Below, piece after piece: positions 1 to 9,659 of a DNA stretch of 64,000 nt. The position numbers and the translations under genes are program-made. The notes beneath the pieces are model-generated. The model ran no database searches, had not been told where the DNA came from, and saw nothing but the letters and a program-made list of their open reading frames with translations. The stretch is from the NCBI GenBank assembly GCA_035549015.1, contig DASZRW010000103.1, forward strand, positions 72,788-136,787, read 5' to 3'. The stretch's first letter is position 1; the number at the start of each line of letters is the position of its first letter. The DNA comes from JAFDZV01 sp035549015. GTDB taxonomy: Bacteria; Bacteroidota; Ignavibacteria; OLB7.

Positions 1-176
1 GCCGTCGCATCGTATCTTCGCCCAACGCTCCGGGAACTCCTCGTAACCACGCCCGGCGCAGGATCCCGCTGCGTAGCGGCCATACGTTCCCGCCGAATAT
101 CGCTCCCCGTCCCGCCGGTTGCGGGCCTGGAGGCACGGATGCGGATAACTCCCAGTGGACTACGATCAACGCTGTC

Positions 177-1385
177 ATGCCAAATCTCGCGCCATCCGAT
201 TTCCTCGCCGCCGCAAAGCGCCGGCACGATCGCCTTGTTGAAATACGACGCACGCTTCACATGAACCCGGAACTGGCATTCGAGGAGCACGACACCTCCG
301 CGCTGGTACAATCGGTGCTTGGAGAGCTGGGCATGGAGATGCGAACCGGCGTGGCGAAAACCGGTGTGGTAGGCGTGCTGCGAGGCGGAGCGGCAACTGA
401 GGCCTCGCGATGTGTTGCTCTGCGTGGCGACATGGATGCGCTGCCGATTCAGGAGGAGACCGGTCTGCCGTTCGCCTCGAAGAACGCGGGCAAGATGCAC
501 GCCTGCGGTCACGACTCGCATACCACGATGGCGCTGGGCGCGGCGATGGTTCTCACCGAACTGCGCGAGCATCTCCCCGGCACCGTGAAGTTTCTGCTGC
601 AGCCGAGCGAGGAGAAGCTTCCCGGCGGTGCATCCGTGATGGTAGCGGAAGGTGCATTGGACGGCCCGAAGGTGGACATGGTGTTCGGCCAGCATGTGGC
701 CCCGCGCGTGGCCGCCGGCACCGTAGGGTTCTATCCCGGTACGATACTCGCATCAGCCGACGAGATCTACATCACGATCAGGGGCGTTGGCGGCCATGCC
801 GCACTGCCGCAGGCCACCGTGGACCCGATCGTGACCGCATGCCAGCTGGTTGTTGCGTTGCAGACCGTAGTGAGCCGCACGCTCGATCCGTTCAAGCCGG
901 GCGTGCTGACCATCGGCAAGATTGCCGGAGGCACGGCCACGAACATCATTCCGGACGAGGTGCGGCTGGAGGGAACGCTCCGCGCAATGGATGAAGAGTG
1001 GCGGCGCGCAGCCCACAGGAGAATCGAGGATACGATCCGCGGAATTTGCCTTGCCAACGGGGCGGAATACGAGCTGAACATCAACCTCGGCTATCCGGCG
1101 CTGAACAACGATCCCTGGGCTACCCACTTCGCACAGGAGGCCGCACGAGAGCTGCTGGGAACCGGCGCCGTGTACGAGGCCGCGCCGATGATGGGGGCGG
1201 AAGATTTCGCCTACTATCTCGAGAAGGTTCCGGGCACGTTCTGGTGGATCGGTGCCGGCACGGCGGAGGAGGGATGCAATGCCGGGCTTCATAATCCGAA
1301 GTTCACGATCAACGAAGACATTCTCCCGGTAGGAAGCGCACTGATGGCATGGGTAGCCTATCGCTATCTGTCCCAGGCAGGATAG
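177..1385 (+). CDS. M20 family metallo-amidohydrolase
   Basis: Zinc-type M20 peptidase/amidohydrolase of the hippurate hydrolase or N-acyl-amino-acid deacylase group, expected in the cytoplasm and hydrolysing the amide bond of an N-acylated amino acid. The precise substrate cannot be read from sequence. The 402-residue length is normal for the family. Visible metal-site elements are HACGHDSHTT (about residues 107-116), the Glu pair before LPGGA (about 145), GQHV (about 167) and the late GLHNPKF histidine (about 371). A dimerisation insert with GGHAALP sits between them. The ATG at 177 has no clear Shine-Dalgarno, but homology starts within a few residues of it. It stands alone before a pair of small secreted proteins. 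The family is clear; only the substrate is open. Confidence 0.93.
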   Translation: MPNLAPSDFLAAAKRRHDRLVEIRRTLHMNPELAFEEHDTSALVQSVLGELGMEMRTGVAKTGVVGVLRGGAATEASRCVALRGDMDALPIQEETGLPFASKNAGKMHACGHDSHTTMALGAAMVLTELREHLPGTVKFLLQPSEEKLPGGASVMVAEGALDGPKVDMVFGQHVAPRVAAGTVGFYPGTILASADEIYITIRGVGGHAALPQATVDPIVTACQLVVALQTVVSRTLDPFKPGVLTIGKIAGGTATNIIPDEVRLEGTLRAMDEEWRRAAHRRIEDTIRGICLANGAEYELNINLGYPALNNDPWATHFAQEAARELLGTGAVYEAAPMMGAEDFAYYLEKVPGTFWWIGAGTAEEGCNAGLHNPKFTINEDILPVGSALMAWVAYRYLSQAG

Positions 1386-1494
1386 TTCTCGATGCGCGGG
1401 CACGGCCCCACGCGTCTCCATACATACCGCAGCCGCCCGGCGTTCGGCCATGCGGAGGTGCCGCACATCCAACCTCTATTCAGGATCTGTCACG

Positions 1495-2022
1495 ATGAAA
1501 TCCATTTCCTCCCTCGTTGCGGCAACACTGCTCGCCGGCACGTGCTGCTCCGTCACCGCATCTGCACAGGAGACGAAGCCTGCTGCGCCTTCGAAGGAAC
1601 AGGTGCTCACCGCAATCCAATTGCTCGAGACCAGGCCGCGCAGCGATCAGGCAAAGGGGCTCCGCGCCGAGTTGATCGCCTGGCTTACCGATGCTCCGGA
1701 CGTATCGGTGAACGTATGCGCCGCGATCGTCAATCCCTTCCTCCAGTCGAAGTACCGGTATCACGATGAGCTGATGATGCAGGTGATGCTTGGCGGTGCC
1801 GCATACATTCTGCAGCATCCGGACAGCGCCGGCAATCAGGTTGCCATCAATCGCGCCGGCATCCTGAGTTCGCTTCGCACCTACGGCGTGCTGCGCGACG
1901 CAGACCCCGCGCAGGCGATGCCGGAGCTCGATCCCATTCTCAAGGCACGCAACGGGGGAACGCTGGATGCATGGGTACACGACGCTCTCGCCGAGTGCAG
2001 TGTGGCGAAGCCGCAGCATTGA
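1495..2022 (+). CDS. Small secreted protein, tandem paralogue 1
   Basis: Unknown function. The 175-residue protein begins with a classical signal peptide (MKSISSLVAATLLAG, cleavage near SAQE), so it should enter the periplasm. The rest is predicted helical, with the segment MLGGAAYILQHPDS near residues 99-112 and a following NRAGILSSLRTYG. The downstream gene carries the same landmarks (LLSGAAFLLAHPDS; HRAGMIGCLRAYE), so the two are tandem duplicates. A longer reading starting at 1450 is open, but it would place about 15 polar residues before the signal peptide, so ATG 1495 is chosen. Only 10 bases separate it from the next gene, which indicates co-transcription. I recognise no domain. Confidence 0.75.
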   Translation: MKSISSLVAATLLAGTCCSVTASAQETKPAAPSKEQVLTAIQLLETRPRSDQAKGLRAELIAWLTDAPDVSVNVCAAIVNPFLQSKYRYHDELMMQVMLGGAAYILQHPDSAGNQVAINRAGILSSLRTYGVLRDADPAQAMPELDPILKARNGGTLDAWVHDALAECSVAKPQH

Positions 2023-2032
2023 GCGGCCGTCC

Positions 2033-2563
2033 ATGAATCGCCTCCTCCTGCTGGTTCCACTGCTGGCGCTCCTGTGCTGGAGCCCCGCTCCCGCCCAGAC
2101 TGCCGGGACGGACTCCGCACTGTATGAGCCGTTGAACCGTGAGCAGGTGATGGCCATTGCACGGCGGCTGGAGACCGATCCGTTGGGAGAGGGCGCACGA
2201 ACGCTGCGGCAGGCGGCGATGCAGTGGCTTGCACGATCGACCGATCTGCTGATGACCCCGTGCGACGAGCTCATGTCGCCGATGGCCACGTGGCACGCGA
2301 AGTACGGCAATGAGCTGATGTCGCAGATCCTTCTCTCCGGCGCGGCATTTCTGCTTGCGCATCCGGACAGCGCCACCGATCCGATTGCCGTCCATCGCGC
2401 CGGAATGATCGGATGCCTTCGAGCGTACGAGGCGATTCTTCGCCGTGAGCCGCGCGAGGTAATTCCGTCGCTCGATCTCTTCATCGAGTATCGCGACTAC
2501 GGCAACTTCGACGACTACATCGCCCGTGTCACGGCGCCGTGCGCATGCCGCGGCGAGTACTGA
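2033..2563 (+). CDS. Small secreted protein, tandem paralogue 2
   Basis: Unknown function. The 176-residue protein has a strong signal peptide (MNRLLLLVPLLALLCW, cleavage near PAQTAG), followed by a helical domain paralogous to the preceding gene. Shared positions include the (L/I)ETxP start of the first helix, the GAA(F/Y)(L/I)L region and HPDSA. The C-terminus ends in a Cys-containing TAPCACRGEY tail that the first copy lacks. Start at ATG 2033, because the in-frame extension from 1967 lies inside the upstream gene and gives no signal peptide. It is convergent with the large minus-strand gene ending at 2673; the roughly 110 bases between them contain no clear hairpin. Confidence 0.75.
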   Translation: MNRLLLLVPLLALLCWSPAPAQTAGTDSALYEPLNREQVMAIARRLETDPLGEGARTLRQAAMQWLARSTDLLMTPCDELMSPMATWHAKYGNELMSQILLSGAAFLLAHPDSATDPIAVHRAGMIGCLRAYEAILRREPREVIPSLDLFIEYRDYGNFDDYIARVTAPCACRGEY

Positions 2564-2672
2564 GTTCGCAGTTCAACATGGCACTGCAGCCGCACTCCGC
2601 CCGATGCCTGCACATCTGTCGATGCGGACATCGAAGAGAGATCGGCCCGGGCACGGCGGCGGCGCAGCCGGC

Positions 2673-5600
2673 CTATCGTTTCGTCTTCCGCTGCAGGAGC
2701 ACCAGTCGAGAATCCTCCTTCACCATCGCCGCCTGAAAGGCTTTCACGTCGGCATATTCATTCGTCTCCACGCCGCGCTTCTTGCCCACAACCTGACGCC
2801 GCGCACTGAGCGTGCCGCCGTTGTAGCTGTAGGTAAGCGTATAGTCCGCGATCTTGGATGAGAGATGCACCGTTCCAGGAAGCTCGATCGGCATATACCC
2901 CTCCGGCACCTGAATGGTCAACTCCTCGGTAAGTGTGTCCTGCGCCGGACAGTAGTCGTATGGGAGCTCGCGCTTCTCGTAGGAGAAGGCACGGTTGCTT
3001 TCGGCCGGATGCGACCACGGCATCTTCAGAATCCTGAACGTGCCTGCCTCGGCAAGGTAGTCCGGCACGTCGAAGTCGTAGGCGTAGCCGGCGCTGGGCG
3101 CAACGTTGTCCAGGTTCTCGAAGCTGAAGTTCCTGAGCTTCACGTTCGTGTAGGATGAACCCAGGCCTGCCAGCAGCTTCTTCTCCTGCTCCTTCTTCGG
3201 CTGATCGCGGAAATAGTCGCGCACCGATGCGGCGATCGTTCCGCTTGCGGTTGTGCTGCAATGGCCGCTCATGGAGTTGTCCGCGCCGAGACGGAATGTG
3301 GAGCGCGTAAGCACATTGCGCGGCACGGTGCCGTGCGGCAGGTACACCGGTTGCTTCACACCCGGGCTGATCACCAGCGCGAATGCATCCATGTCTCCTT
3401 CGGGAATGGAGCCGATCGGATAGTTGTTCGCGGTAAGATCCAGGAACTTCTGTCCGCCGCCGGTCTCCACGGCAACGATGCAGTGATTGAACACCACGGC
3501 CGGCAGAGCGTTCCGGTTCTGCCCCTCGTCGCGCGTGTTCACCAGAACGTAGTGCGCCGTCAGTCCGGCCTCACGCAGCATCGCGATACAGAGGGTGGCA
3601 ACGTCCTTGCAGTCGCCGATCTTGTTCACGAGCACGTCGCGCGCCTTCTGCGGAATGTATGCTCCCTGCCGGAACGCAACGCTGCTGTACCGGATGTTCT
3701 CGGTGATGAAGTTGTAAATCGCGCTCATCTTCTCGTCGTCGGACGCATTCTCCTTCCCCTTCAACAGCTCCTTCACCTGCTCTCTGATCTCGTACGATCC
3801 ACGCGACTTCGCCGAGGCGACGTCGGAATACCAGTCCACCAGATACTCCCAGCTTCCGATGCTCGAAATGAAGAGCGTGCTGGAGACATCCTCGAGCGGC
3901 GGCATTCCGTACTCGTAGGAGATCGGCGGAATGGTATCCATGGTCCACTGATACAGCACTCCGTCCGGCACATCGCTCTTGAGCGGCTCCGCCTTCATGT
4001 TCTGTGCACGATACTCGAACTTGAAGTCCTTCGGAACAATCAGTTCGTAGCGCACATGCTTCTCCGGATAGTATCCGTTGAACTGGTAGGAGTCGAAGAA
4101 GTGGCTTGCGAGTTTGCCTGCATAGTGATTCTTCACCCGCCACTTGATGTGCAGCACATCATTCTCCTGGAGGGACTTGAAGACAACGTAGTTGTCGTTC
4201 ACATCCGCATTGGTCTCGGTGCCGTCGTCCTTCACAACCACCGCCTTCTCAACGATCAGCTCCTCGTTGTAGCGATTCACCGGCAGCACATATTCCTTCC
4301 AATCGTCGATGCCGCGGTTGTTCAGCACCTTCACAACCATCTCCTGCATCGCCTCTGAGGCGCCGTTGTCGCCGTAGACCACGTGCTGCGCACGGTCCAG
4401 AAGGATCACTGCGCCGTCGTCCGGATCGGCATTCATGTGGTGCGCGTAGGCGATCACGCTGTCCACATCGAGCGGCGCGAACTGTTCGAAGATGGAGCGC
4501 TTCCCCTGCAGCTCGCGCAGCATTGCGCGTGCATCGTAGTCGGTGGGGCTGAACACGAGCGCCTGCGCGTAGTCGTTCTTCGCATCATCCGAGTTCCCCT
4601 GAATGCGATGGATCTCGCCGAGCTTCGACCAGGCGGAGGAACTGTTCGGGCAGAGATCCAGGGCGCGGCGGATCGCCTTCTCCGCCTCGTCGTACTTCCG
4701 CATCGTGAAATAGTTGTTCGCCAGGTACTGATAGTAGCCGGGGGATGCGGGGCTCATCTCGATCAGCCGGTCGTACATGCGCCGCCAGTTTCCGATGTCG
4801 GACTGGCTCAGGTACAGGCGTGCAAGCGAACGCATCACATCCGCATCGGTGACCTGGTCCAGGTAGTGCTGATAGAACTTGATCGCCTCCTCCGGCTTCT
4901 GCGCAGACTGCGCAAGCAGGCCCGCATATGCCTGCGCGATGTCCGGGTCCAACGGATACTTCTCGTACGCCGACTGCGTTACCGCGATCACCCGGTCCGT
5001 CAGGTCCCGGCGCGCGTACAGCGCGATCTTCAGGCGATACAGATCCAGCGAGCCCGGCAGGATTCGTTCGAAGCGATCGACAATACCCTCCGCCTTCTCG
5101 TAGTCCTCCGTCTTCACATACTGCGCGAACTTGTGTTCCAGTGCAACCGGAGCGTCCTTGTCGATGGAGTAGATCTTGTCCAGCGCCTGCTCCGCCTCAT
5201 CGCCCTTGTCCACACGCTGATAGGCATCCACCAGACGGTCGTAGATGGCCGGCGCGTTCGGCGATATCTTCAACGCATCACGAAGGATCAGTTCCGCCTC
5301 GATTCCCTTGTCGTTCTGCAGATAGACATCGGCAAGCAGCAGATAATTCTCGATGTAGTCCGGATGCAGGGTAATCTGATCGCGGAAGTACCGCTCGGCG
5401 AAGTTCTCGAACCGCTTCGATGGTGCACCCGGTTTGTTGGAATACAACTGCGGATCGGTGCTCACCTTCAGGTTCTCCAGCGGATTGCCGGCAGCGTCGG
5501 TAAGGCGGAGCATGAAGTTGCAGCTGCGGATCTCGGAGTAGCCGCACTTGATCAGAACCCTGTTCCATCCCTGCTGCAGTTCCGTCTCCGCGATATAGGT

Positions 5601-6452
5601 ATCGAGCCCGTTGTCGTACTCCTCCGCCTCCTCGTTCACCAGCTCGTCGTTCAGGAATGCCTTGAACGAACCGGACGTCCCCACACGAAGGCTCACGGCT
5701 TGCCGTACCGGCGAATAGACGAATGTGTTGGCATAGAACACCGCACTGGAGTTGGAGAAGTATCGGGTGAAATCCACCCAGTTGTCTACCCGCATCGCCG
5801 CCGGCTTGAACCACCATGCCGGAATGCCGTTCTTCCCGGAGTATTTCGCGTCCGGCCGGAACTCCTGCTCCGGCGGGAATACCTTGTCCTGCCCCGAGGC
5901 GGAGATGTTGTCGAACGGACCGATCACCATCCAGTCCGTGATGCACCCCATCGCCCGCGCTTCCTTCAAGGCGGTGCTCATCCGCCCCATGTTCCGGAAA
6001 TGATCGATCAGCCTCTCATGCGCCATTGCACGGAGTATGCCCAGCGAGTCCCCATGCTCCGCAAGATCCTGAACGATCGAAAGCACGTTCATCCCCTTGT
6101 CCTCCAGGTTCATCCGCATCCTCGGCGTGGTCCACGCCGCATAGAGATACGGAGCCCGGTTCGGCAGCGCCTCGTAGGCGCTTCGATACGCATGCCACGC
6201 CATCTGATAACGACGCTGCATACTGAACAGCATGGAAAGCCCGAGATGCGCGCGGGCGCTGGCCGCCGGATCGCTGCCGATCGCCTGGTTGAATGTCGCC
6301 TCGGCAGTCCCCTCGTCTCCCTGCTCCCACGCCTTCCAGGCTTCATCGATAAGCTGTGTCGGAGTCGGCGAGCCGGCAAGGAGCGGGTGTGCGATACATC
6401 CTGCGATGAGAACGATCAGAGCGGCTTTCGGAAAGATGCGAGTGACGATCAT
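2673..6452 (-). CDS. Large exported TPR, DUF3857 and transglutaminase-like protein
   Basis: A 1259-residue exported protein with a signal peptide (MIVTRIFPKAALIVLI, cleavage near LLAG). Domains in order: a first TPR block (about 25-110); a beta-sandwich-like region with VIGPFDN (about 180-370); a long TPR solenoid (about 385-650); a DUF3857-type domain (about 680-850); a transglutaminase-like core (about 900-1010); and a C-terminal beta domain. The core keeps the expected triad in KIGDCKDVAT (Cys near 945), FNHCIV and LDLTANN. DUF3857 proteins are common in Bacteroidota and are usually followed by such a core; their substrate is unknown. The start is ATG 6452; the open frame continues to 6551 but would put 33 polar residues before the signal peptide. 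The N-terminal solenoid is unusually long. A role in envelope protein processing or scaffolding is only an inference. Confidence 0.88.
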   Translation of the reverse strand: MIVTRIFPKAALIVLIAGCIAHPLLAGSPTPTQLIDEAWKAWEQGDEGTAEATFNQAIGSDPAASARAHLGLSMLFSMQRRYQMAWHAYRSAYEALPNRAPYLYAAWTTPRMRMNLEDKGMNVLSIVQDLAEHGDSLGILRAMAHERLIDHFRNMGRMSTALKEARAMGCITDWMVIGPFDNISASGQDKVFPPEQEFRPDAKYSGKNGIPAWWFKPAAMRVDNWVDFTRYFSNSSAVFYANTFVYSPVRQAVSLRVGTSGSFKAFLNDELVNEEAEEYDNGLDTYIAETELQQGWNRVLIKCGYSEIRSCNFMLRLTDAAGNPLENLKVSTDPQLYSNKPGAPSKRFENFAERYFRDQITLHPDYIENYLLLADVYLQNDKGIEAELILRDALKISPNAPAIYDRLVDAYQRVDKGDEAEQALDKIYSIDKDAPVALEHKFAQYVKTEDYEKAEGIVDRFERILPGSLDLYRLKIALYARRDLTDRVIAVTQSAYEKYPLDPDIAQAYAGLLAQSAQKPEEAIKFYQHYLDQVTDADVMRSLARLYLSQSDIGNWRRMYDRLIEMSPASPGYYQYLANNYFTMRKYDEAEKAIRRALDLCPNSSSAWSKLGEIHRIQGNSDDAKNDYAQALVFSPTDYDARAMLRELQGKRSIFEQFAPLDVDSVIAYAHHMNADPDDGAVILLDRAQHVVYGDNGASEAMQEMVVKVLNNRGIDDWKEYVLPVNRYNEELIVEKAVVVKDDGTETNADVNDNYVVFKSLQENDVLHIKWRVKNHYAGKLASHFFDSYQFNGYYPEKHVRYELIVPKDFKFEYRAQNMKAEPLKSDVPDGVLYQWTMDTIPPISYEYGMPPLEDVSSTLFISSIGSWEYLVDWYSDVASAKSRGSYEIREQVKELLKGKENASDDEKMSAIYNFITENIRYSSVAFRQGAYIPQKARDVLVNKIGDCKDVATLCIAMLREAGLTAHYVLVNTRDEGQNRNALPAVVFNHCIVAVETGGGQKFLDLTANNYPIGSIPEGDMDAFALVISPGVKQPVYLPHGTVPRNVLTRSTFRLGADNSMSGHCSTTASGTIAASVRDYFRDQPKKEQEKKLLAGLGSSYTNVKLRNFSFENLDNVAPSAGYAYDFDVPDYLAEAGTFRILKMPWSHPAESNRAFSYEKRELPYDYCPAQDTLTEELTIQVPEGYMPIELPGTVHLSSKIADYTLTYSYNGGTLSARRQVVGKKRGVETNEYADVKAFQAAMVKEDSRLVLLQRKTKR

Positions 6453-6671
6453 GATTCCGTGAGATGAAGTTGGAAGCGGGAAATGAACGTGCGGCTCCCG
6501 GTATGCGGGTGTTGGCCTCTCGGTATTACCGGTACATGAAAGGCCGATCAAAATATTCGGCGGCGGAAACGTTGAAAAGGGAAATTCACGATCCGAAGAG
6601 CGGCGCGGGCACCACCGCCGACAGCGGAAGAACGTGCCCGGTTCGCCTGTCTCACAGCGGGGGAGCGCCCC

Positions 6672-8060
6672 CTAGCGTCGTGCCTCGGCGGCCTCCACTT
6701 CGCGTTTGATGCGATCGAACACATACACCCCGTCACCGTTCTCCGCAAGCTCGATCTCCCCCTGGAGCTTTGGAAGAATCCGCTGCAGCACCTCCGGGAC
6801 CTCCTCTCGCTTCAGATCCTTCTCGCCCAGGGAGACGAGCGCGAAGTACATCTGGTCAGCCGTCGCACGCCAGAGCCGCTGTTGGAATATGACGCGCATC
6901 ACCTTCTTCTCGCGTACGCGCGCCAGACGCTCCGCCTCTCTGCGCCTGGTTCCGGGAAGGCGGAGCAGCGATGTGACAAGAAAGAGACCGGAGAAGGCGA
7001 TCGGGAAGTAGCCGAGGAGGAAGCGCGCGGCGCCGGTGTGAAAGAAGCGCGAATAAATACGAAGCGTCTCCAGACCTCCCCCCAGCATGCCCGCGCCAAC
7101 GGCCAGTGTGAAGAGGATCATCGCAACGATTGCAATGTTCCGTCCGCTGCTGTTGCCGGAATGTTCGTACGGAGCCTCGACCTCGTTCCAATAGGGGACG
7201 ATCGGCGCATCGACGTTTGCGGCCGTACCGGAGATGAAGCCTTCGAACTGGCCAACCACCACCCCCTCTTCGGTGATATCGGGATCGCCCTTGAAGCGTA
7301 CCAGATAGTCCGCCAGCCGTTCCTCGGAATCCATCACCGCGCAGCCGGAGAGCGCCGTGATCTCGACGGGAGTGATCACTCCCTTCTCGGCACGAAGGAA
7401 GGCCGCGATCTCCCGTTCGTTCTCCAGCGGATCGGCCGCGGGCCGTTCCGGCCCCAGCGCCAGATCGTAGATGGCGATAATGAAGGACTTCTTCTTCGCG
7501 TCGATGCCGCGGGGAGTGTTCATACGACGATACCGGTTGCCTCGCGCATCGATATCGTACAGAGCTCCGGAGTATGCCCGCGACCAGAACGCATACTGAA
7601 TCCCCTCCGACATCACACGCAGAAGCCCGGCCACCGCACCGCCGCCGAAATCGCTCCGGCTGTCGCGATCGTTGCCGCTGGAGGATCGCTGCGCCACCAT
7701 CAGCGCAATCAACAGGATCAGCATGATGGCGAAGTAGACGATGACCATCAGACCGATCCAGACTTTGAAAAAGATCTTGAAGCCGCGCCAGAGTGACTGT
7801 TTTACCTCGGCCCATTTTTCGGCGGCGGTCTTGGTGCCCCGGCGTCGCAGCGGGTATTCGAAGGCGAAGAGGATATTCCCCTCGGCATCTGCGGTTACTC
7901 GCGTGACGTACAGTTCCATCAGGCGCGAGAGCGCATCGCGCGCCTCGTCGACTGAGACTCCCGTGGCCGTTGCGGCATCCTGCGGCGTCAGATTGCCGCG
8001 TGCAACGGATACCTTCTTTTCAACCAGCGCCAGCGCCTGCTCGGAAACGGTCTGCTTCAT
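6672..8060 (-). CDS. Membrane protein with three winged-helix-like modules
   Basis: A 462-residue protein with no name I can assign. Residues 1-65 look like a winged helix: LTPQDAATATGVSVDEA is a helix-turn-helix and is followed by a hairpin ending ILFAFE. A strong membrane segment follows near 90-115 (KVWIGLMVIVYFAIML). A second LTP-like module begins near 205 (GVITPVEITALSGC) and ends VVVGQFEGF. Two or three more membrane spans lie around 290-370. A last soluble module near 410-460 ends VYVFDRIKREVE. The start is set at ATG 8060, where the first module begins. In-frame codons reach 8393 but give low-complexity Arg/Cys-rich sequence. The gene sits on the same strand between lexA and the TPR gene. 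Confidence 0.8.
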   Translation of the reverse strand: MKQTVSEQALALVEKKVSVARGNLTPQDAATATGVSVDEARDALSRLMELYVTRVTADAEGNILFAFEYPLRRRGTKTAAEKWAEVKQSLWRGFKIFFKVWIGLMVIVYFAIMLILLIALMVAQRSSSGNDRDSRSDFGGGAVAGLLRVMSEGIQYAFWSRAYSGALYDIDARGNRYRRMNTPRGIDAKKKSFIIAIYDLALGPERPAADPLENEREIAAFLRAEKGVITPVEITALSGCAVMDSEERLADYLVRFKGDPDITEEGVVVGQFEGFISGTAANVDAPIVPYWNEVEAPYEHSGNSSGRNIAIVAMILFTLAVGAGMLGGGLETLRIYSRFFHTGAARFLLGYFPIAFSGLFLVTSLLRLPGTRRREAERLARVREKKVMRVIFQQRLWRATADQMYFALVSLGEKDLKREEVPEVLQRILPKLQGEIELAENGDGVYVFDRIKREVEAAEARR

Positions 8061-8408
8061 GGATACGATCGTGTTGAGAACAATCCTCAATGATACTTGA
8101 TCGGAAGAAACGATCGTGATGGAGATATAGTTTCGGTCCGATTGTGGCAATGTGAACGGACGCGGAGCGGCAGCGGTCCCCGCGCATGCGAACATGCTGC
8201 ACCGACGTCGGCAATGGAGCCGTCGCCCGGTATCCGGCGGCGCACACCGAACGTGCACGGCTCGAATCCGTGTGCAGGCTTCGGAGCATGCATGGATCCA
8301 CAGCCGCATGTGCGCGGTGCGGCACGGTGTTCGCATGGCAACACCGTGCCGACAAACCAGGTCCCCACCAAGCCTGCCGCCCAACGTCGACAACGCTGCC
8401 GGGATTCG
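8061..8408. other. Intergenic stretch, no gene seen
   Basis: About 350 bases between lexA's 3' end and the start of the winged-helix membrane protein. It should contain the promoter of the latter, but no convincing -35/-10 pair is visible. A T-arm-like sequence near 8245-8265 was considered as a tRNA remnant and rejected. Confidence 0.5.
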
Positions 8409-9038
8409 TTATCGGAGCGTCACGGCGAGGGATGCGATCACCACACCCTGAATGCGGACGTGGTCGAGCGGGTAAACCCGTTCCTGATACTGTGCGTTGG
8501 CAGGGATCAACGTGATACGGTCGGCATCGGAACGAACGTACTTCAACGTGGAGCCTTCCCCTTCCACCCAGACACAGCAGATGCTGCTGTCGGCAACCGG
8601 TTCGCCGGGCCGTACAACAACCAACTCCCCCTGATTGATCCCGGCATCCACCATCGAATCGCCGCTGACCGCGAGAAAGAAATCGCCGTACTGCAGCTGT
8701 GGAACGATGTCGGTGAGCTTGCTGATGCGGTGTTCCTGGATCTGATCCACCTCTGTCAACGGTCCGGCGGAGATCGATCCAAGCATTGGCCAGGAGGGAA
8801 GAACGGCGGACACGCCACGATCGGTTAACTGGATCGACGTGGGACGACCATAGCCGTAGCGCTTGATTCGCAGATACCCTTTTGCCTCCAATGCATCCAG
8901 ATGCTGGTATGCGGGTGAGGGGTCGCGAAAGCCAAAATGTTTTGCGATCTCAGGACCTGTCGGAAAACGCCCGTCGCGGTCCTGAAACGCAACGATGAAA
9001 TCGAGTACTTCGCGCTGACGGTTGGTTAGCTGCTTCAT
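8409..9038 (-). CDS. lexA: LexA-type SOS repressor
   Basis: SOS repressor that binds DNA and self-cleaves when RecA is activated. The 209-residue protein has the winged-helix N-terminal domain (MKQLTNRQREVLDFI through about residue 65) with helix-turn-helix FPTGPEIAKHFGF. A linker follows, then the S24 peptidase-like domain. The cleavage bond Ala91-Gly92 lies in SISAGPLTE. The catalytic Ser128 is in SGDSMVDAGI and Lys166 in STLKYV. ATG 9038 is preferred over the in-frame codon at 9125 because it matches the family N-terminus exactly. The upstream 160 bases should contain its own operator, but I see no palindrome I would trust. The sequence is complete and apparently functional. Confidence 0.95.
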   Translation of the reverse strand: MKQLTNRQREVLDFIVAFQDRDGRFPTGPEIAKHFGFRDPSPAYQHLDALEAKGYLRIKRYGYGRPTSIQLTDRGVSAVLPSWPMLGSISAGPLTEVDQIQEHRISKLTDIVPQLQYGDFFLAVSGDSMVDAGINQGELVVVRPGEPVADSSICCVWVEGEGSTLKYVRSDADRITLIPANAQYQERVYPLDHVRIQGVVIASLAVTLR

Positions 9039-9659
9039 GGCAATAGAATTCGGTATGAGGGCCTTCCGTGAAGGAACGATATGTAGGAAGGAACCGACCG
9101 GGGTTACCAGGAGTTGACCGGGCACAGCTTGGGCAGGGTCAGCGCCATGAACGCCACTCGGTTCTAAGGGACTGATCGCGTTTTCGGGCTATTCACCGGA
9201 GAGACGGGATGAGCCGCGAGAGGAGGTTCCCGCGGATGCACACGAAGGCCATGTGCGGCTCCGGAAGACGTGATCGGCAGGGACGTGACCGGCGAGGCCG
9301 GTGTGAGGCTACGGTTTCACCAGGGTGTTGGCAAAATCGATTGCGCCTTGCGCGCTGCTCGATACGGGATATGAGGATGTGACAGGGATGAAAATACAAA
9401 AACGCACAAATAATACTAGGGTATTGAGCATGTTGCATGATATTCATTCCGCCGCATTGCATCGCGAGCGGCGGAATGTTGTGGATGCCGGTCCGGCATG
9501 ATCGGCTCCCTCGGCGGTTCGGCTATCGTGCGGCAGCCCGGCGCACGGTCCTGCGCGCCTCGGCGGCGCGGCCTCACCGGCGGCCTGCCGGCGCGGCCTT
9601 CATTCTCTCCGGCACCCAGTTCCTCCGGCCTCCTTCTCCGGACATTCTTCAAGAGCCAG
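9039..9659. other. Intergenic stretch with a palindrome
   Basis: About 620 bases without a supported gene between the divergent lexA and a doubtful ORF. It begins with the lexA promoter region. Around 9385-9440 is an AT-rich tract that contrasts with the GC-rich surroundings, followed at once by the 11-bp inverted repeat annotated at 9445-9478. Short open frames on the minus strand (9193-9462) are Arg-rich and look spurious. Confidence 0.5.
9445..9478. repeat. 11-bp inverted repeat beside an AT-rich tract
   Basis: CATTCCGCCGC at 9445-9455 is exactly complementary to GCGGCGGAATG at 9468-9478, with a 12-base loop. No T-run follows on either strand, so a simple intrinsic terminator is unlikely. 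It may be a protein-binding palindrome or a cruciform. Confidence 0.5.

Noticed and set aside
4383..6467. 694-residue open frame on the plus strand
   Set aside because: Lies entirely antisense to the TPR/DUF3857 gene; composition (His, Val, Arg-rich) is that of a reverse-complement shadow in GC-rich DNA.
8240..8275. tRNA T-arm-like sequence (CACGG, loop CTCGAAT, CCGTG)
   Set aside because: No matching acceptor stem or anticodon arm upstream at the required distance, and the first loop base is C instead of T.
9193..9462. 89-residue minus-strand frame before lexA
   Set aside because: Arg/Ser/Pro-rich, no start signal and no recognisable domain; probably a shadow of GC-rich intergenic DNA.
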